A DNA stretch of 64,000 nt from Neoarius graeffei (lineage: Eukaryota; Chordata; Actinopteri; Siluriformes; Ariidae), in assembly GCF_027579695.1 (NCBI RefSeq), contig NC_083577.1, positions 32,601,198-32,665,197 of the forward strand, in the 5' to 3' direction. Positions 10,055 through 21,046 of the stretch are shown in pieces. Under the pieces are notes generated by a model. That model saw nothing but the letters and a program-made list of their open reading frames with translations. It ran no database searches and had not been told where the DNA came from. Numbering within the stretch: the first letter of the stretch is position 1; each line of letters begins with the position of its first letter. The translations under genes were made by a program, and so were the position numbers.

Positions 10055-10687
10055 CTCTTCTCGTCTCGTCTTCTTCCGCTTATCCAGGACCGGGTCGCGG
10101 AGGCAGCAGTCTAAGCATGGAAGCCCAAACTTCCCTTTCCCCAGACACCTCGGGCAGCTCCTCGGGAAGAACACCGAGGCGTTCCCAGGCCAGCCAAGAG
10201 ACATAGTCCCTCCAGCGTGTCCTGGGTCTTCCCCGGGGCCTCCTCCCGGGGGGACATGCCTGGAACACCTCCCCAGGGAGGCGTCCAGGAGGCATCCAAA
10301 AAAGATGCCCGAGCCACCTCAGCTGGTTCCTCTCGATGTGGAGGAGCAGTGGCTCTACTCCGAGCTCCTCCCGAGTGACTGTGCTTCTCACCCTATCTCT
10401 AAGGGAGCGCCCAGCCACCCTGCGAAGGAAACTCATTTCAGCCGCTTGTATCCGCGATCTTGTTCTTTCTGTCATTACCCAAAGCTCATGACCATAGATA
10501 AGAGTCGGAACGTAGATCGACCGGTAAATTGAGAGCTTCGCCTTTTGGCTCAGCTCCTTCTTCACCACGACGGACCGGTAAAGCGACCGCATCACTGCGG
10601 AGGCTGCACCGATCCGCCTGTCGATCTCACGCTCCATCCTTCCCTCACTCGTGAACAAGATCCCGAGATACTTAAACTCCTCCACTG
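10055..10687 (-). mobile_element. RTE-clade LINE (Rex3-like), 5'-truncated
   Basis: Inserted into the Tc1 transposase with a 12-bp duplication GCCATCCACCGT (10043-10054 and 10688-10699). On the minus strand it encodes only a C-terminal polyprotein fragment. Its 3' end reads CCTGGATAAGCGGAAGAAG followed by GACGAGA-type units, as I remember for Rex3-like elements. Insertion postdates Tc1 copy B. Confidence 0.88.
10080..10687 (-). pseudogene. LINE reverse-transcriptase C-terminal fragment
   Basis: About 200 residues open on the minus strand: FKYLGILFTSEGRMEREIDR, AKLSIYRSIYVPTLIYGHEL, LRWLGHLFWMPPGRLPGEVF and GRPRTRWRDYV, ending LLPPRPGPG. This is the thumb/connection and C-terminal region after the polymerase palm; the catalytic FADD box is missing because of 5' truncation. 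The frame has no stop, suggesting recent insertion. Confidence 0.85.
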
Positions 10688-11612
10688 GCCATCCACCGTT
10701 GTCAGCTAAAACTCTATAGTTCAAAGAAGAAGCCGTAGCTAAACACGATCCAGAAGCGCAGACATCTTCTCTGGGCCAAGGCTCATTTAAAATGGACTGT
10801 GGCAAAGTGGAAAACTGTTCTGTGGTCAGACGAATCAAAATTTGAAGTTCTTTATGGAAATCAGGGATGCCGTGTCATTCGGACTAAAGAGGAGAAGGAC
10901 GACCCAAGTTGTTATCAGCGCTCAGTTCAGAAGCCTGCATCTCTGATGGTATGGGGTTGCATTAGTGCGTGTGGCATGGGCAGCTTACACATCTGGAAAG
11001 ACACCATCAATGCTGAAAGGTATATCCAGGTTCTAGAGCAACATATGCTCCCATCCAGACAATGTCTATTTCAGGGAAGACCTTGCATTTTCCAACATGA
11101 CAATGCCAAACCACATACTGCATCAATTACAGCATCATGGCTGCGTAGAAGAAGGGTCCGGGTACTGAACTGGCCAGCCTGCAGTCCAGATCTTTCACCC
11201 ATAGAAAACATTTGGCACATCATAAAATGGAAGATACGACAAAAAAGACCTAAGACAGTTGAGCAACTAGAATCCTACATTAGACAAGAATGGGTTAACA
11301 TTCCTATCCCTAAACTTGAGGAACTTGTCTCCTCAGTCCCCAGACGTTTACAGACTGTTGTAAAGAGAAAAGGGGATGTCTCACAGTGGTAAACATGGCC
11401 TTGTCCCAACTTTTTTGATATGTGTTGCTGTCATGAAATTTAAAATCACCTAATTTTTATCTTTAAATGGTACATTTTCTCAGTTTAAACATTTGATATG
11501 TCATCTATGTTCTATTCTGAATAAAATATGGAATTTTGAAACTTCCACGTCATTGCATTCCATTTTTATTTACAATTTGTACTTTGTCCCAACTTTTTTG
11601 GAATCGGGGTTG

Positions 11613-12444
11613 TAGAATATGTGTTACTGAAATAACCAAGCTACGGTATACAGTGTGTGCTGGAATGTGCAATAAAAGGTCATAGAATGAAGATGGCATG
11701 ACGTCATGAAAAGTGCAAACAGCAGTCCAGAGGGGAAGTGCATTAATGTGATGCACTAAGAGTGTGTGTGAGTTCAGTCAGTGGGGGGCCCTGACCTTGT
11801 CGATGAGGCCAACTGCAGTGGGGCCATATGCATTATGGCCAGGGGCACCGCTAGAAATTTTGGGCCCTATGAAAGAATATAATACCATGTCGTGTACCCC
11901 CCCCCCCCCCCCCCCCAGTAAGTATTATTAATGTAATTTCCTCACAAAAACACACATGAATTCAAAAGTCTGAGTTTGTCAAAACACCAGTAATGACCCA
12001 CTGGATCTGAACACCTCAACTGAATTGATCACAGAAGACACAGTCCTTATACTCTGATTTTACTTTTTACCACTAGGTGTCAGTTGGAGACCTACCCAGG
12101 CTGTAGCTAGTAGATAAACTGGTAGATAAGTATAAATTTAGTGTAAGCTGGCCTTGCTGTTGCAAACAGACTTCCAAATTCATCCTTATGTCTCCTTCAT
12201 GTACTGACTTTTTTATTATATGTAGTTAAATTTCTAGGTTGATGAATAACTATTTAATTGATAGATTACATGGTGCGCTGCAAGAAATCCACTGAGTTCT
12301 TTTTTTGGCTGTGCCAATTTAATAGAAGACATGGTAAATACATTAATCAGCAGTCCACTGAGAAACTCAACATTCATCAACTTATTAAATAAAAACTTGA
12401 ACAATAAAAAATATAAATGAACAATGGCAAAACATCTAAACATA
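11613..12444. other. No gene; dispersed motif and poly-C tract
   Basis: Around 11835-11880 is a motif familiar from fish genomes (GGGGCACCGCTAGAAATTTT), followed by a C homopolymer at 11897-11918. The rest is AT-rich without recognised features. Confidence 0.45.
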
Positions 12445-14070
12445 CAGTGGTGCTTGAAAGTTTATGAACCCTTTAGAATTTTCTATATTTATGCATAAAT
12501 ATGACCTAAAACATCATCAGATTTTCACACAAGTCCTAAAAGTAGATAAAGAGAACCCAGTTAAACAAATGAGACAAAAATATTATACTTGATCATTTAT
12601 TTATTGAGGAAAATGATCCAGTATTACATATCTGTGAGGTGGCAAAAGTTCTAGAAGTAGAAGTAAAAGAATCTCTAGGATTAGCAGTTAATTTGAAGGC
12701 GAAATTAGAGTCAGGTGTTTTCAATAAATGGGATGACAATCAGGTGTGAGTGGGCACCCTGTTTTATTTAAAGAACAGGGATCTATCAAAGTCTGATCTT
12801 CAAAACACATGTTTGTGGAAGTGTATCATGGCACAAACAAAGGAGATTTCTGAGGACCTCAGAAAAAGTGTTGTTGATGCTCATCAGGCTGGAAAAGGTT
12901 ACAAAACCATCTATAAAGAGTTTGGACTCCACCAATCCACAGTCAGACAGATTGTGTACAAATGGAAGAAATTTAAGACCATTGTTACCCTCCCCAGGAG
13001 TGGTCGACCAACAAAGATCACTCCAAGAGCAAGGTGTGTAATAGTCAGTGAGGTCACAAAGGACCCCAGGGTAACTTCTAAGCAACTGAAGGCCTCTCTC
13101 ACACTGGCTAATGTTAATGTTCATGAGTCCACTATCAGGAGAACACTGAACAATAATGGTGTGCATGGCAGGGTTGCAAGGAGAAAGCCACTGCTCTCCA
13201 AAAAGAACATTGCTGCTCATCTGCAGCTTGCTAAAGATTATGTGGACAAGCCAGAAGGCTATTGGAAAAATGTTTTGTGGATGGGTGAGACCAAAATAGA
13301 ACTTTTTGGTTTAAATGAGAAGCGCTATGTTTGGAGAAAGGAAAACCCTGCGTTCCAGCATAAGAACCTTATCCCATCTGTAAAACATGATCGTGGTAGT
13401 ATCATGGTTTGGGCCTGTTTTGCTGCATCTGGGCCAGGATGGCTTGCCATCATTGATGGAACAATGAATTCTGAATTATACCAGCGAATTCTAAAGGAAA
13501 ATGTCAGGACATCTGTCCATGAACTGAATCTTAAGAGAAGGTGGGTCATGTAGCAAGACAACGACCCTAAGCACACAAGTTGTTCTACCAAAGAATGGTT
13601 AAAGAAGAATAAAGTGAATGTTTTGGAATGGTCAAGTCAAAGTCCTGACCTTAATCCAATTGAAATGTTGTGGAAGGACCTGAAGCGAGCAGTTCATGTG
13701 AGGAAACCCACCAACATCCCAGAGCTGAAGCTGTTCTGGACGGAGGAATGGGCTAAAATTCCTCCAAGCCGGTGTGCAGGACTGATCAACAGTTACCGGA
13801 AATGTTTAGTTGCAGTTATTGCTGCACAAGGGGGTCACACCAGATACTGAAAGCAAAGGCTCACATACTTTTGCCACTCACAGATACATAATATTGGATC
13901 ATTTTCCTCAATAAATAAATGACCAAGTATAATACTTTTGTCTCATTTGTTTAACTGGGTTCTCTTTATCTACTTTTCAGACTTGTGTGAAAATCTGATG
14001 ATGTTTTAGGTCATATTTATGCAGAAATATAGAAAATTCTAAAGGGTTCACAAACTTTCAAGCACCACTG
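12445..14070 (+). mobile_element. Tc1-like transposon C, complete
   Basis: 1626 bp. Ends begin CAGTGGTGCTTGAAAGTTT and are mirrored at the right; TA duplications at 12443-12444 and 14071-14072. It carries a full-length but inactivated transposase. Members of this family recur at 18161, 49466, 54803 and 56835. Confidence 0.95.
12828..13850 (+). pseudogene. Tc1 transposase, one stop and a lost catalytic Asp
   Basis: The 340-codon frame is otherwise collinear from MAQTKEISEDLRKSVVDAHQ to GGHTRY. Helix-turn-helix residues (YKTIYKEFGLHQSTVRQIV) and the GRPTKITPR hinge are intact. The first catalytic position reads WMGETKIE, so Asp is replaced by Gly. A TAG at 13551 precedes QDNDPKHTS, where related copies have Gln. 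SPDLNPIEM supplies the Glu. The stop and the Asp loss are each disabling. Confidence 0.93.
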
Positions 14071-14743
14071 TACAAAGAGATCAAATGGCAGAGAATAAAC
14101 CCCTCAACCTCAAATATTTAGTATCTCAGTGTTCAATATTGCTTACACTAAAATGTATTCTGGAGTGGATATGTAAATGTAGAGCACTGAATGATACACA
14201 AATGAACTGAATGTCATTAGTCAGCAGGATCTTCTTTAATTTGTATCAGTGTCTGATCCTTCAGGATTATCAGCATGTTCTTTTATTAAAAATCATTATC
14301 AGCTTTAACTAGCTGATAAATAAAGTTCTTGATCAACAAAACTTACTTGTGGATTTTTGTTATAAATTTCAGAATAAAAAAAATTATATTTTTAATTTTG
14401 TATAAAAAAAAAACATGCCCCAAAATGACATTTACTGATCTTCTGAACCTTTAATACACTACCATCCCTGTCCTTCAGATGATGACATTCAGCTAACCTT
14501 CAAAGCAAGACAGTATTATGAACTGATGCATGGTGTCAGGACTCCTCCCTCAGCAGGAGTCATGGTCATTCGGAGCTGGGGTCATGCTGGGGGTCACTGA
14601 TCTCCATCACACAGGACCTGAAAGGTTATACAGCCTCTACACTGGATGAGCTCGTGTTCAGCCTGTTTAGCATCTTCACACTGAGCTTTATTTGTAAGAT
14701 CTGTCTTAATGCTAAAATGATGCAGTTTTAAATTTAGTTATCC

Positions 14744-14800
<57 letters not shown>

Positions 14801-15479
14801 ATATGAGTGGCATGAACTATGATTCCTCCAGGACTATGGCTTCACATAAACACTATCAGATGAGAGCATTGTAGGTAAATACGTGTTCAGTGGAATAACT
14901 CCTCTAGAAAAATAAATTGAACTTCAGTATGATCACAGTATTGAAACAACATCTGAATATACATGATGGTCAGTATGAGTATGACCATCTTCAAACGCAG
15001 TTCGTCATAATAAACGTCAGCTACAGTATTTAAGTATGAGCCTAGATGTGCATGACTGCAAATATACAACTTCATGTCTCTTTTGCTCGTCTTTTTTATT
15101 TCTCTCTTACACTCTGATTTCTGTCTGGAACTGATTTACCAATTTATGTGCAGCAATTGTTTCCAGATAGGTATATATTGCATCTGATAAGAAGGGATAC
15201 TGTGTGTGAATTTACTGGGCTTTATAGAACCACTGAGAAACTGAAAATATACTAAATGAGTTATGATGCAACCAGATACTGAATTCATACAGAACACTAT
15301 TTAAATCATGTTATATTTCAGGAATATTACTTCATTCTCAAAATAAAGTTCAGGGTTCAGCTCACCGACAATGCTGTCTAGTATTGTTTTAATTTGATGT
15401 CAAATATTTCACAAAAGTGTGTTTCTTGATGGAGAGAATCTGTAGACTCTTTCCTAGTGTCCTACAAGGCTCCATTCTA
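14071..15479. other. No gene recognised; (TG)n at 14746-14798
   Basis: AT-rich sequence with one dinucleotide microsatellite. A GC-richer block at 14530-14690 was inspected for exon character, but its frames contain stops and no usable splice pair. Confidence 0.45.
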
Positions 15480-17063
15480 CAGGTGCTGGTCATATAATTA
15501 GAATATCATGAAAAAGTTGATTTATTTCAGTAATTCCATTCAAAAAATGAAACTTGTATATTATATTCATTCATTACACACAGACTGATATATTTCAAGT
15601 GTTTATTTCTTTTAATTTTGATGATTATAACTGACAACTAATGAAAATCCCAAATTCAGTATCTCAGAAAATTAGAATATTACTTAAGACCAATACAAAA
15701 AAATGATTTTTAGAAATGTTGGCCAACTGAAAAGTATGAGCATGTACAGCACTCAATACTTAGTTGGGGCTCCTTTTGCCTGAATTACTGCAGCAATGCG
15801 GCGTGGCATGGAGTCGATCAGTCTGTGGCACTGCTCAAGTGTTATGAGAGCCCAGGTTGCTCTGATATGCATTGTTGGGTCTGGCGTATCGCATCTTCCT
15901 CTTCACAATACCCCATAGATTTTCTATGGGATTAAGGTCAGGCGAGTTTGCTGGCCAATTAAGAACAGGGATACCATGGTCCTTAAACCAGGTACTGGTG
16001 GCTTTGGCACTGTGTGCAGGTGCCAAGTCCTGTTGGAAAATGAAATCCGCATCTCCATAAAGTTGGTCAGCAGCAGGAAGCATGAAGCGCTCTAAAACTT
16101 CCTGGTAGACGGCTGCGTTGACCTTGGACCTCAGAAAACACAGTGGACCAACACCAGCAGATGACATGGCACCCCAAACCATCATTGACTGTGGAAACTT
16201 TACACTGGACCTCAAGCAACGTGGATTCTGTGCCTCTCCTCTCTTCCTCCAGACTCTGGGACCTTGATTTCCAAAGGAAATGCAAAATTTACTTTCATCA
16301 GAGAACATAATTTTGGACCACTCAGCAGCAGTCCAGTCCTTTTTGTCTTTAGCCCAGGCGAGACGCTTCTGACGCTGTCTCTTGTTCAAGAGTGGCTTGA
16401 CACAAGGAATGCGACAGCTGAAACCCATGTCTTGCATACGTCTGTGCGTGGTGGTTCTTGAAGCACTGACTCCAGCTGCAGTCCACTCTTTGTGAATCTC
16501 CCCCACATTTTTGAATGGGTTTTGTTTCACAATCCTCTCCAGGATGCAGTTATCCCTACTGATTGTACACTTTTTTTTCTACCACATTTTTTCCTTCCCT
16601 TCGCCTCTCTATTAATGTGCTTGGACACAGCTCTGTGAACAGCCAGCCTCTTTAGCAATGACCTTTTGTGTCTTGCCCTCCTTGTGCAAGGCGTCAGTGG
16701 TCGTCTTTTGGACAACTGTCAAGTCCGCAGTCTTCCCCATGATTGTGTCGCCTACAGAACTACTGTAGACTGAGAGACCATTTTAAAGGCCTTTGCAGGT
16801 GTTTTGAGTTAATTAGCTGATTAGAGTGCGGCACCAGGTGTCTTCAATATTGAACCTTTTCACAATATTCTAATTTTCTGAGATACTGAATTTGGGGTTT
16901 TCATTAGTTGTCAGTTATGATCATCAAAATTAAAAGAAATAAACATGAAATATATCTGTCTGTGTGTAATGAATGAATATAATATACAAGTTTCACTTTT
17001 TGAATGGAATTACTGAAATAAATCAACTTTTTCATGATATTCTAATTATATGACCAGCACCTG
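15480..17063 (-). mobile_element. Tc1-like transposon D
   Basis: Inverted repeats of roughly 200 bp begin CAGGTGCTGGTCATATAATT. TA duplications at 15478-15479 and 17064-17065. The transposase is on the minus strand. It is a different family from copies A-C. Confidence 0.95.
15753..16740 (-). pseudogene. Tc1 transposase (DD34E), frameshifted
   Basis: Starts MGKTADLTVVQKTTTDALHK. After AGCSQSCV a one-base change shifts frame (SKHINREAKGRKKCGRKKS in the other frame), and a second shift lies near 16530. The central 230 residues are open: FSDESKFCIS, QQDLAPAHSA and SPDLNPIENLW form the catalytic set. A small deletion near 15855 shifts the last ~40 codons, which otherwise end KGAPTKY. The catalytic core is intact but the protein cannot be made as one frame. 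Confidence 0.92.
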
Positions 17064-17263
17064 TAGGTCCTCCAGTCTTTCCCCTTTATAGCCCTTCTGT
17101 TTATGATAGCATCACATGGCTTCTTCCACTGATGTTGCTCAACCCATTCTCTTCTTCATACTATACAGTACATAGGTTGTTACTTGCTACCTGGAGACAC
17201 ATCATCATTACAAAGGAGCCCATCACTGAAAGTGAAATCTCACCAAGACTGAGTTGATATACA

Positions 17264-17925
17264 CAGTGCCAGTCAAAAGATTGTATACCCCACTCATTCA
17301 TAGGTTTTTTTTGTATTTTGACTATTTTCTACAACATAGAACAATACAGAAGACATAAACTATGAAATAGCGGATGGAACATCCATCCATTATCTGTAGC
17401 CGCTTATCCTGTCCTACAGGGTCGCAGGCAAGCTGGAGCCTATCCCAGCTGACTATGGGCAAGAGGTGAGGTACACCCTGGACAAGTCGCCAGGTCATCG
17501 CAGGGCTGACACATAGATACCCATTCACACCTACGGTCAATTTAGAGCCACCAATTAGCCTAACCTCCATGCGTTTGGACTGTGGGGAAGACCCACGCGG
17601 ACACGGGGAGAGCATGCAAACTCCGGCCCTCGTCGGCCACTGGGCTCGAACCCAGGACCTTCTTGCTGTGAGGCGACAGTGCTAACCACCATGCCACCCC
17701 AGATGGAACATATACAGTATGTGGTAAAGAAAAAGTTTTAAACAAAATGTTTCATATTTTACATTTTTCAAAGTAGCGATGGTTTACCTTGATTTGCACA
17801 CTTGGCATTATTTTAACCAGCTTCACTTGGCATGTTTTTCAATTAACAGGTGTGCTTGTCAAAAGTTAATTCATGCAATTTCTTGCCTTCTTAATGTATT
17901 TGAGATCAAACAGTAAACAAACAGT
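17264..17925 (-). mobile_element. Tc1 remnant interrupted by a SINE
   Basis: The left end CAGTGCCAGTCAAAAGATTG and the following TTCATAGGTTTTTTTTGT match another common fish Tc1 terminus. After the SINE the match resumes (TTTCAAAGTAGC, AATTAACAGGTGTGCTTGTC, TTTCTTGCCTTCTTAATG). The transposase and the right end are missing. Orientation is inferred from remembered copies. Confidence 0.6.
17381..17701 (-). mobile_element. tRNA-derived SINE, GGAT-tailed variant
   Basis: Minus-strand copy with short internal deletions. Flanking GATGGAAC at 17373-17380 and 17702-17709 is the target duplication. The tail is CATCCATCC-type (GGAT on the minus strand) rather than GAGAT, marking a second tail subfamily. 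It interrupts the Tc1 remnant. Confidence 0.85.
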
Positions 17926-17929
17926 AAAT

Positions 17930-18080
17930 AATAATTTAAAAATACAGTAAATAGTAAGTAAACAACTCAGATTTTTTTAATTGCATTTTGGAAAATATCC
18001 CAACTTTCCTGGAAATGGGGTTAGTACAGTTACATTTACAGCATTAAGCAGACACCATTATCCAGAGTGACTTACAGAAT
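17930..18080. repeat. Tc1-B-like terminal remnant and dispersed motif
   Basis: 17990-18026 resembles a decayed terminus of the copy-B Tc1 family (CCCAACTTTCCTGGAAATGG). 18030-18076 is the common fish motif around AGCAGACACCATTATCCAGA; a second copy lies at about 31657. Confidence 0.4.
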
Positions 18081-18160
18081 ATCCTCAAGCTTATTCATGA
18101 GGTCAAGGACAAAGAATACTCGCATGATCAAGATAAAAGCCTATTGTGTGTGTATATATA

Positions 18161-18717
18161 CAGTGGTGCTTGAAAGTTTGCAAACCCTTTAGAATTTTCT
18201 ATATTTCTGCATAAATATGACCTAAAACATCAGATTTTCACACAAGTCCTAAAAGTAGATAAAGAGAACCCAGTTAAACAAATGAGACAAAAATATTATA
18301 CTTGGTCATTTATTTATTGAGGAAAATGATCCAATATTACATATCTGTGAGTGGCAAAAGTGTGTGAACCTCTAAGATTAGCAGTTAATTTGAAGGTGAA
18401 ATTAGAGTCAGGTGTTTTCAATCAATGGGATGACAATCAGGTGTGAGTGGGCACCCTGTTTTATTTAAAGAACAGGGATCTATCAAAGTCTGATCTTCAC
18501 AACACGTTTGTGGAAGTGTATCATGGCACAAACAAAGGAGATTTCTGAGGACCTCAGAAAAAGGGTTGTTGATGCTCATCAGGCTGGAAAAGGTTACAAA
18601 ACCATCTCTAAAGAGTTTGGACTCCACCGATCCACAGTCAGACAGACTGTGTACAAATGGAGGAAATTCATGACCATTGTTGACCACTCCTGGGGATGAT
18701 TCACAAACTTTCAAGCA

Positions 18718-18720
<3 letters not shown>
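18161..18720 (+). mobile_element. Internally deleted Tc1 of family C
   Basis: Left end intact after TA (18159-18160). Transposase codons 1 to about 57 are readable from the ATG at 18523 (MAQTKEISEDLRKRVVDAHQ ... VYKWRKFMTIV). Then about 1 kb is missing, and the sequence jumps to the right-end repeat TTCACAAACTTTCAAGCAC. At the junction lies an inverted copy of the next ~16 bases (see findings). The last ~6 bases of the right end are lost. Confidence 0.88.

Positions 18721-18773
<53 letters not shown>
18721..18773. repeat. (TG)n microsatellite
   Basis: About 26 TG units directly at the truncated right end of the preceding Tc1 copy. Confidence 0.95.
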
Positions 18774-18774
<1 letters not shown>

Positions 18775-18777
<3 letters not shown>

Positions 18778-18831
18778 AATAATTAAAGTATAAGTAATAT
18801 ATAAATTATATATTACTTTTAATTATTTCTA
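18775..18831. repeat. AT-rich palindrome
   Basis: AGAAATAATTAAAGTATAAG at the left is mirrored by ACTTTTAATTATTTCT at the right, around a TATATAA/TTATATA centre. It forms a hairpin of about 25 bp. Possibly a cruciform-prone site or a tiny foldback element. Confidence 0.75.
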
Positions 18832-19423
18832 CTTTTTTTATCATCGTCACATTTGCGTGCTTCAAACTGTTACATCCACATGCATTTGTGCTTGGTGTGC
18901 ACTGCAAGGACTAATTATTACATTCACCGGTCCATGATAAAAGCACAATCATGGCGCACACACAAAAGAAATCCAGATGTACCAGGACATCGTGCGGTAT
19001 ATGTGCTGTACCCTGTGTCTCATGTTCCCTAACCCTGTACTCTGTGTAACTGCTCTGGTTCTCAACATTGTTTTGTTTATTTGGACTCTACCTTTCAGAT
19101 TACCATTGATGAGTTTGCACCTCGGATGACTCTTACCTGTTATCTGACTCTGCTTTTAACTCACGCTTTTTTTATATTTGCATGCCTGTAAATAAACCTT
19201 CCTGCACTTACACCCATCTGCAGCAGCCTCCGTTTACTGCCGATAACAAGAGACACTTTGCTGTTTTTTTTTATTTAATTTTATTTTTTAATTAAAGGAT
19301 GTGCCCACTTTTGCCTTGTTTGATTTAAGGCAGGTGAATGTAAGAGTGGATAGCATGAGAGTAATTATATTTTCAAAGAATTGTCTATTTTCTACATAAA
19401 TACAATTATATTTAATTTTCCTG
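18832..19423. other. No gene; LTR-like 3' segment suspected
   Basis: 19140-19225 has TAAATAAACCTTCCTGCACT, resembling the polyadenylation region of fish LTRs. No TG...CA ends or target duplication could be found, so no element is called. Confidence 0.3.
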
Positions 19424-19497
19424 GGATAGGCTCCAGCTTGCCTGTGACCCTGCACAAGATAAGCAGTTACAGATAATGGATGGATGGATGGATGGAT
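19424..19497 (+). mobile_element. SINE 3'-end stub, GGAT-tailed
   Basis: Starts TGGGATAGGCTCCAGCTTGC and ends in (GGAT)n. It is the same tail variant as 17381-17701 and 24139-24318. Confidence 0.8.
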
Positions 19498-19787
19498 GGG
19501 CTCTGGATAGTGTCTACCATGATGTTGACCAGGATAAATCAGTTCATGAAGTTGAGTGAAATGAATAAATCTAACCTAATTCAATGCTAGTACTATTGAT
19601 TATTATATTGTATATAGCTATGTAATTTATATAAATTAATTCAATCCTACATATCCTGTCATGCATCTGTTAACATAATGGTCAATTCTTGTTTAGTTTT
19701 CATTTCAATCATTATTGTTTTCTTCTATTCCTTTATTTGTTGTTATTGTTTGTGTATAAGTTTTATATTAATTTGCTTTGGGATCAA

Positions 19788-20225
19788 TGTCAGGTACGTG
19801 AGGGAGGCGGATGTATGTGCAGAAGTATTCAGTTTAATAACAAGATTGCAGATATATACAAAGTGAAAAACTATATAGTGAGACAATATACACAGGCAAG
19901 CAATCCAAAATGGCAGGCAAGGTCAAAAACGTGATAACAGCCAAAAGGGTCGGTCAAGGCGCAAATAGTCCATCAAAGGCTAAGCAAGAAACAAGAACAA
20001 GAAACAGGCACAAGAATCAAGAAACCAGGAAAACAAGAACACAGGTAGAAAGGCTCGGTAATGCATACTTAACGTAGCGTAATACTTTGCGATGCACATG
20101 CATCAGCACAGTCCTTAAATAGGCAAACACAATGTTCCTTAATTGAGCTCAGGTGTGCCTTGTTCACAGTGCGTGTGCTGGAATCCACTCGGTGTGCACA
20201 CAGCCCAAGGCATGCAGGACTGACA
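19788..20225 (-). repeat. 3' LTR
   Basis: 438 bp. Shares long blocks with the other LTR, including GGAGGCGGATGTATGTGCAG, CAGTCCTTAAATAGGCAAAC and TTCCTTAATTGAGCTCAGG. Differences are scattered substitutions and a short stretch near the right end. Confidence 0.88.
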
Positions 20226-20245
20226 GAACCCCCTCCCAAAGAGCT
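20226..20245 (-). other. Polypurine tract
   Basis: On the minus strand CTCTTTGGGAGGGGGTTC directly precedes the TGTCAG start of the 3' LTR, the normal place for the plus-strand primer. Confidence 0.7.
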
Positions 20246-20301
20246 CCGTCTGGGAGCGAAAATCCATAATACTTGGCCCCAGTGGGGGCCTCAGGCTCAG
20301 G

Positions 20302-21046
20302 TCACAACTTGGGTTCTTGGCTAGAAGTGGGCTTGAGCTGGGGACTTGACTTGGGTTCTGGGCCAGAATCATGCTCAGACTCCGGAACTGACTTGAATCT
20401 TGGACTAGACTCGGATCCTGACCTGAAGGTGGTCTCAAGCTCCAGGTTGGATTCGAGCTCTGGCGACGACTTGAGCTTTGGTGACGATTCTGGCTCCAGC
20501 TCAGGAGATGACTCAGGCTGGAGTTCTGGAACTGGCTTGGATGTAGGGCTGGGCTTGAGCTCTGGAGATGACTTGAGCTTTGGTGACGACTCTGGCTCCA
20601 GCTCAGGAGATGACTCAGGCTGGAGTTCTGGAACTGGCTTGGACATAGGACTGGGCCCAAGCTCTGGAGATGACTTGTGCTCTGGAGATGGCCCGAGCTC
20701 TGGACTGGACTCTTGCTCAAGCTCTGCAGAACTCAGGTAGGAGTTCAGGAACTGGTTTGGGCTCGGAGCAGGAAGCAAGCTTTGATTCAGGCTCAGGAGA
20801 GGACTCGGGCTCTGGGGATGACTCGAGTTCTGGACTTGGCTCAAACTGTGGACTTGGCTCTCTTTTGAATTCTGGACTTGGATTGCTTTCGAACTCTGGA
20901 CTTGGATCAGGTACAGGCTCGAGCTCTGTCAGTGTGTTGCTTTGGTCCTGATTAGGACCTGGCAGTGGGACAATGCAGACGTCTTCATGGCCGGGCGGCA
21001 GCGGGACAACACGGATGTCTTCATGGCCAGCTGAGGCAGAGGTCAT
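20302..21046 (-). CDS. Pro/Glu/Ser repeat ORFs downstream of gag
   Basis: Two overlapping minus frames. Frame 1 begins ATG at 21046, sharing ATGA with the stop of the gag-like ORF. It contains two GHED(I/V)..VPLPPG-like units, then SPEFE/SPELE repeats, and stops at 20717. The other frame carries on the same SPEL/SSPELEP repeats from about 20745 to 20302. Two ~100-bp blocks within it are near-identical (20460-20530 and 20575-20650). The composition is strongly acidic and proline-rich with no cysteine motif or enzyme signature. It could be one decayed ORF broken by a frameshift, or two ORFs. Function unknown. Confidence 0.5.

Larger units (their letters stand above)
9725..11392 (+). pseudogene. 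Tc1 transposase (DD34E), split by insertion
   Basis: Starts MGRGSPIPLILRRQIVEQY. The first helix-turn-helix (QCKIAKSLNISSSTVHNII) and the hinge (GRKTILGACD) are intact. The frame is broken at HCAIHR by the LINE insertion. Coding resumes after 10700 with CQLKLYSSKKKP, then a TAG nonsense codon at about 10734, then LNTIQKRR. The catalytic part follows: [19 protein letters not shown] and [11 protein letters not shown], with 34 residues between the last two acids. It ends KGDVSQW. The catalytic triad is intact despite the disruption. Confidence 0.92.
9363..11612 (+). mobile_element. Tc1-like transposon B, split by an RTE LINE
   Basis: Near-perfect inverted repeats of about 60 bp begin CAACCCCGATTCCAAAAAAG at 9363 and are mirrored to 11612. 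TA duplications lie at 9361-9362 and 11613-11614. The transposase runs on the plus strand and is interrupted by a 633-bp retroposon (10055-10687). Confidence 0.95.

Noticed and set aside
12786-13220. Antisense ORFs such as MSSNVLFGEQWLSPCNPAMH in each Tc1 family C copy
   Set aside because: Shadow frame on the strand opposite the transposase; conserved only because the transposase is.
14530-14700. GC-richer block considered as an exon
   Set aside because: Stops in all frames over a useful length and no splice pair. No protein family recognised.
18900-19250. Possible second solo LTR with AATAAA-like signal
   Set aside because: No TG...CA boundaries or flanking duplication found. Left unassigned.
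20273-20740. Plus-strand ORF rich in Gly, Ser and Asp (SGDDSGSSSGDDSG)
   Set aside because: It is the antisense of the minus-strand SPEL repeat. The minus strand agrees with the LTR and gag orientation.
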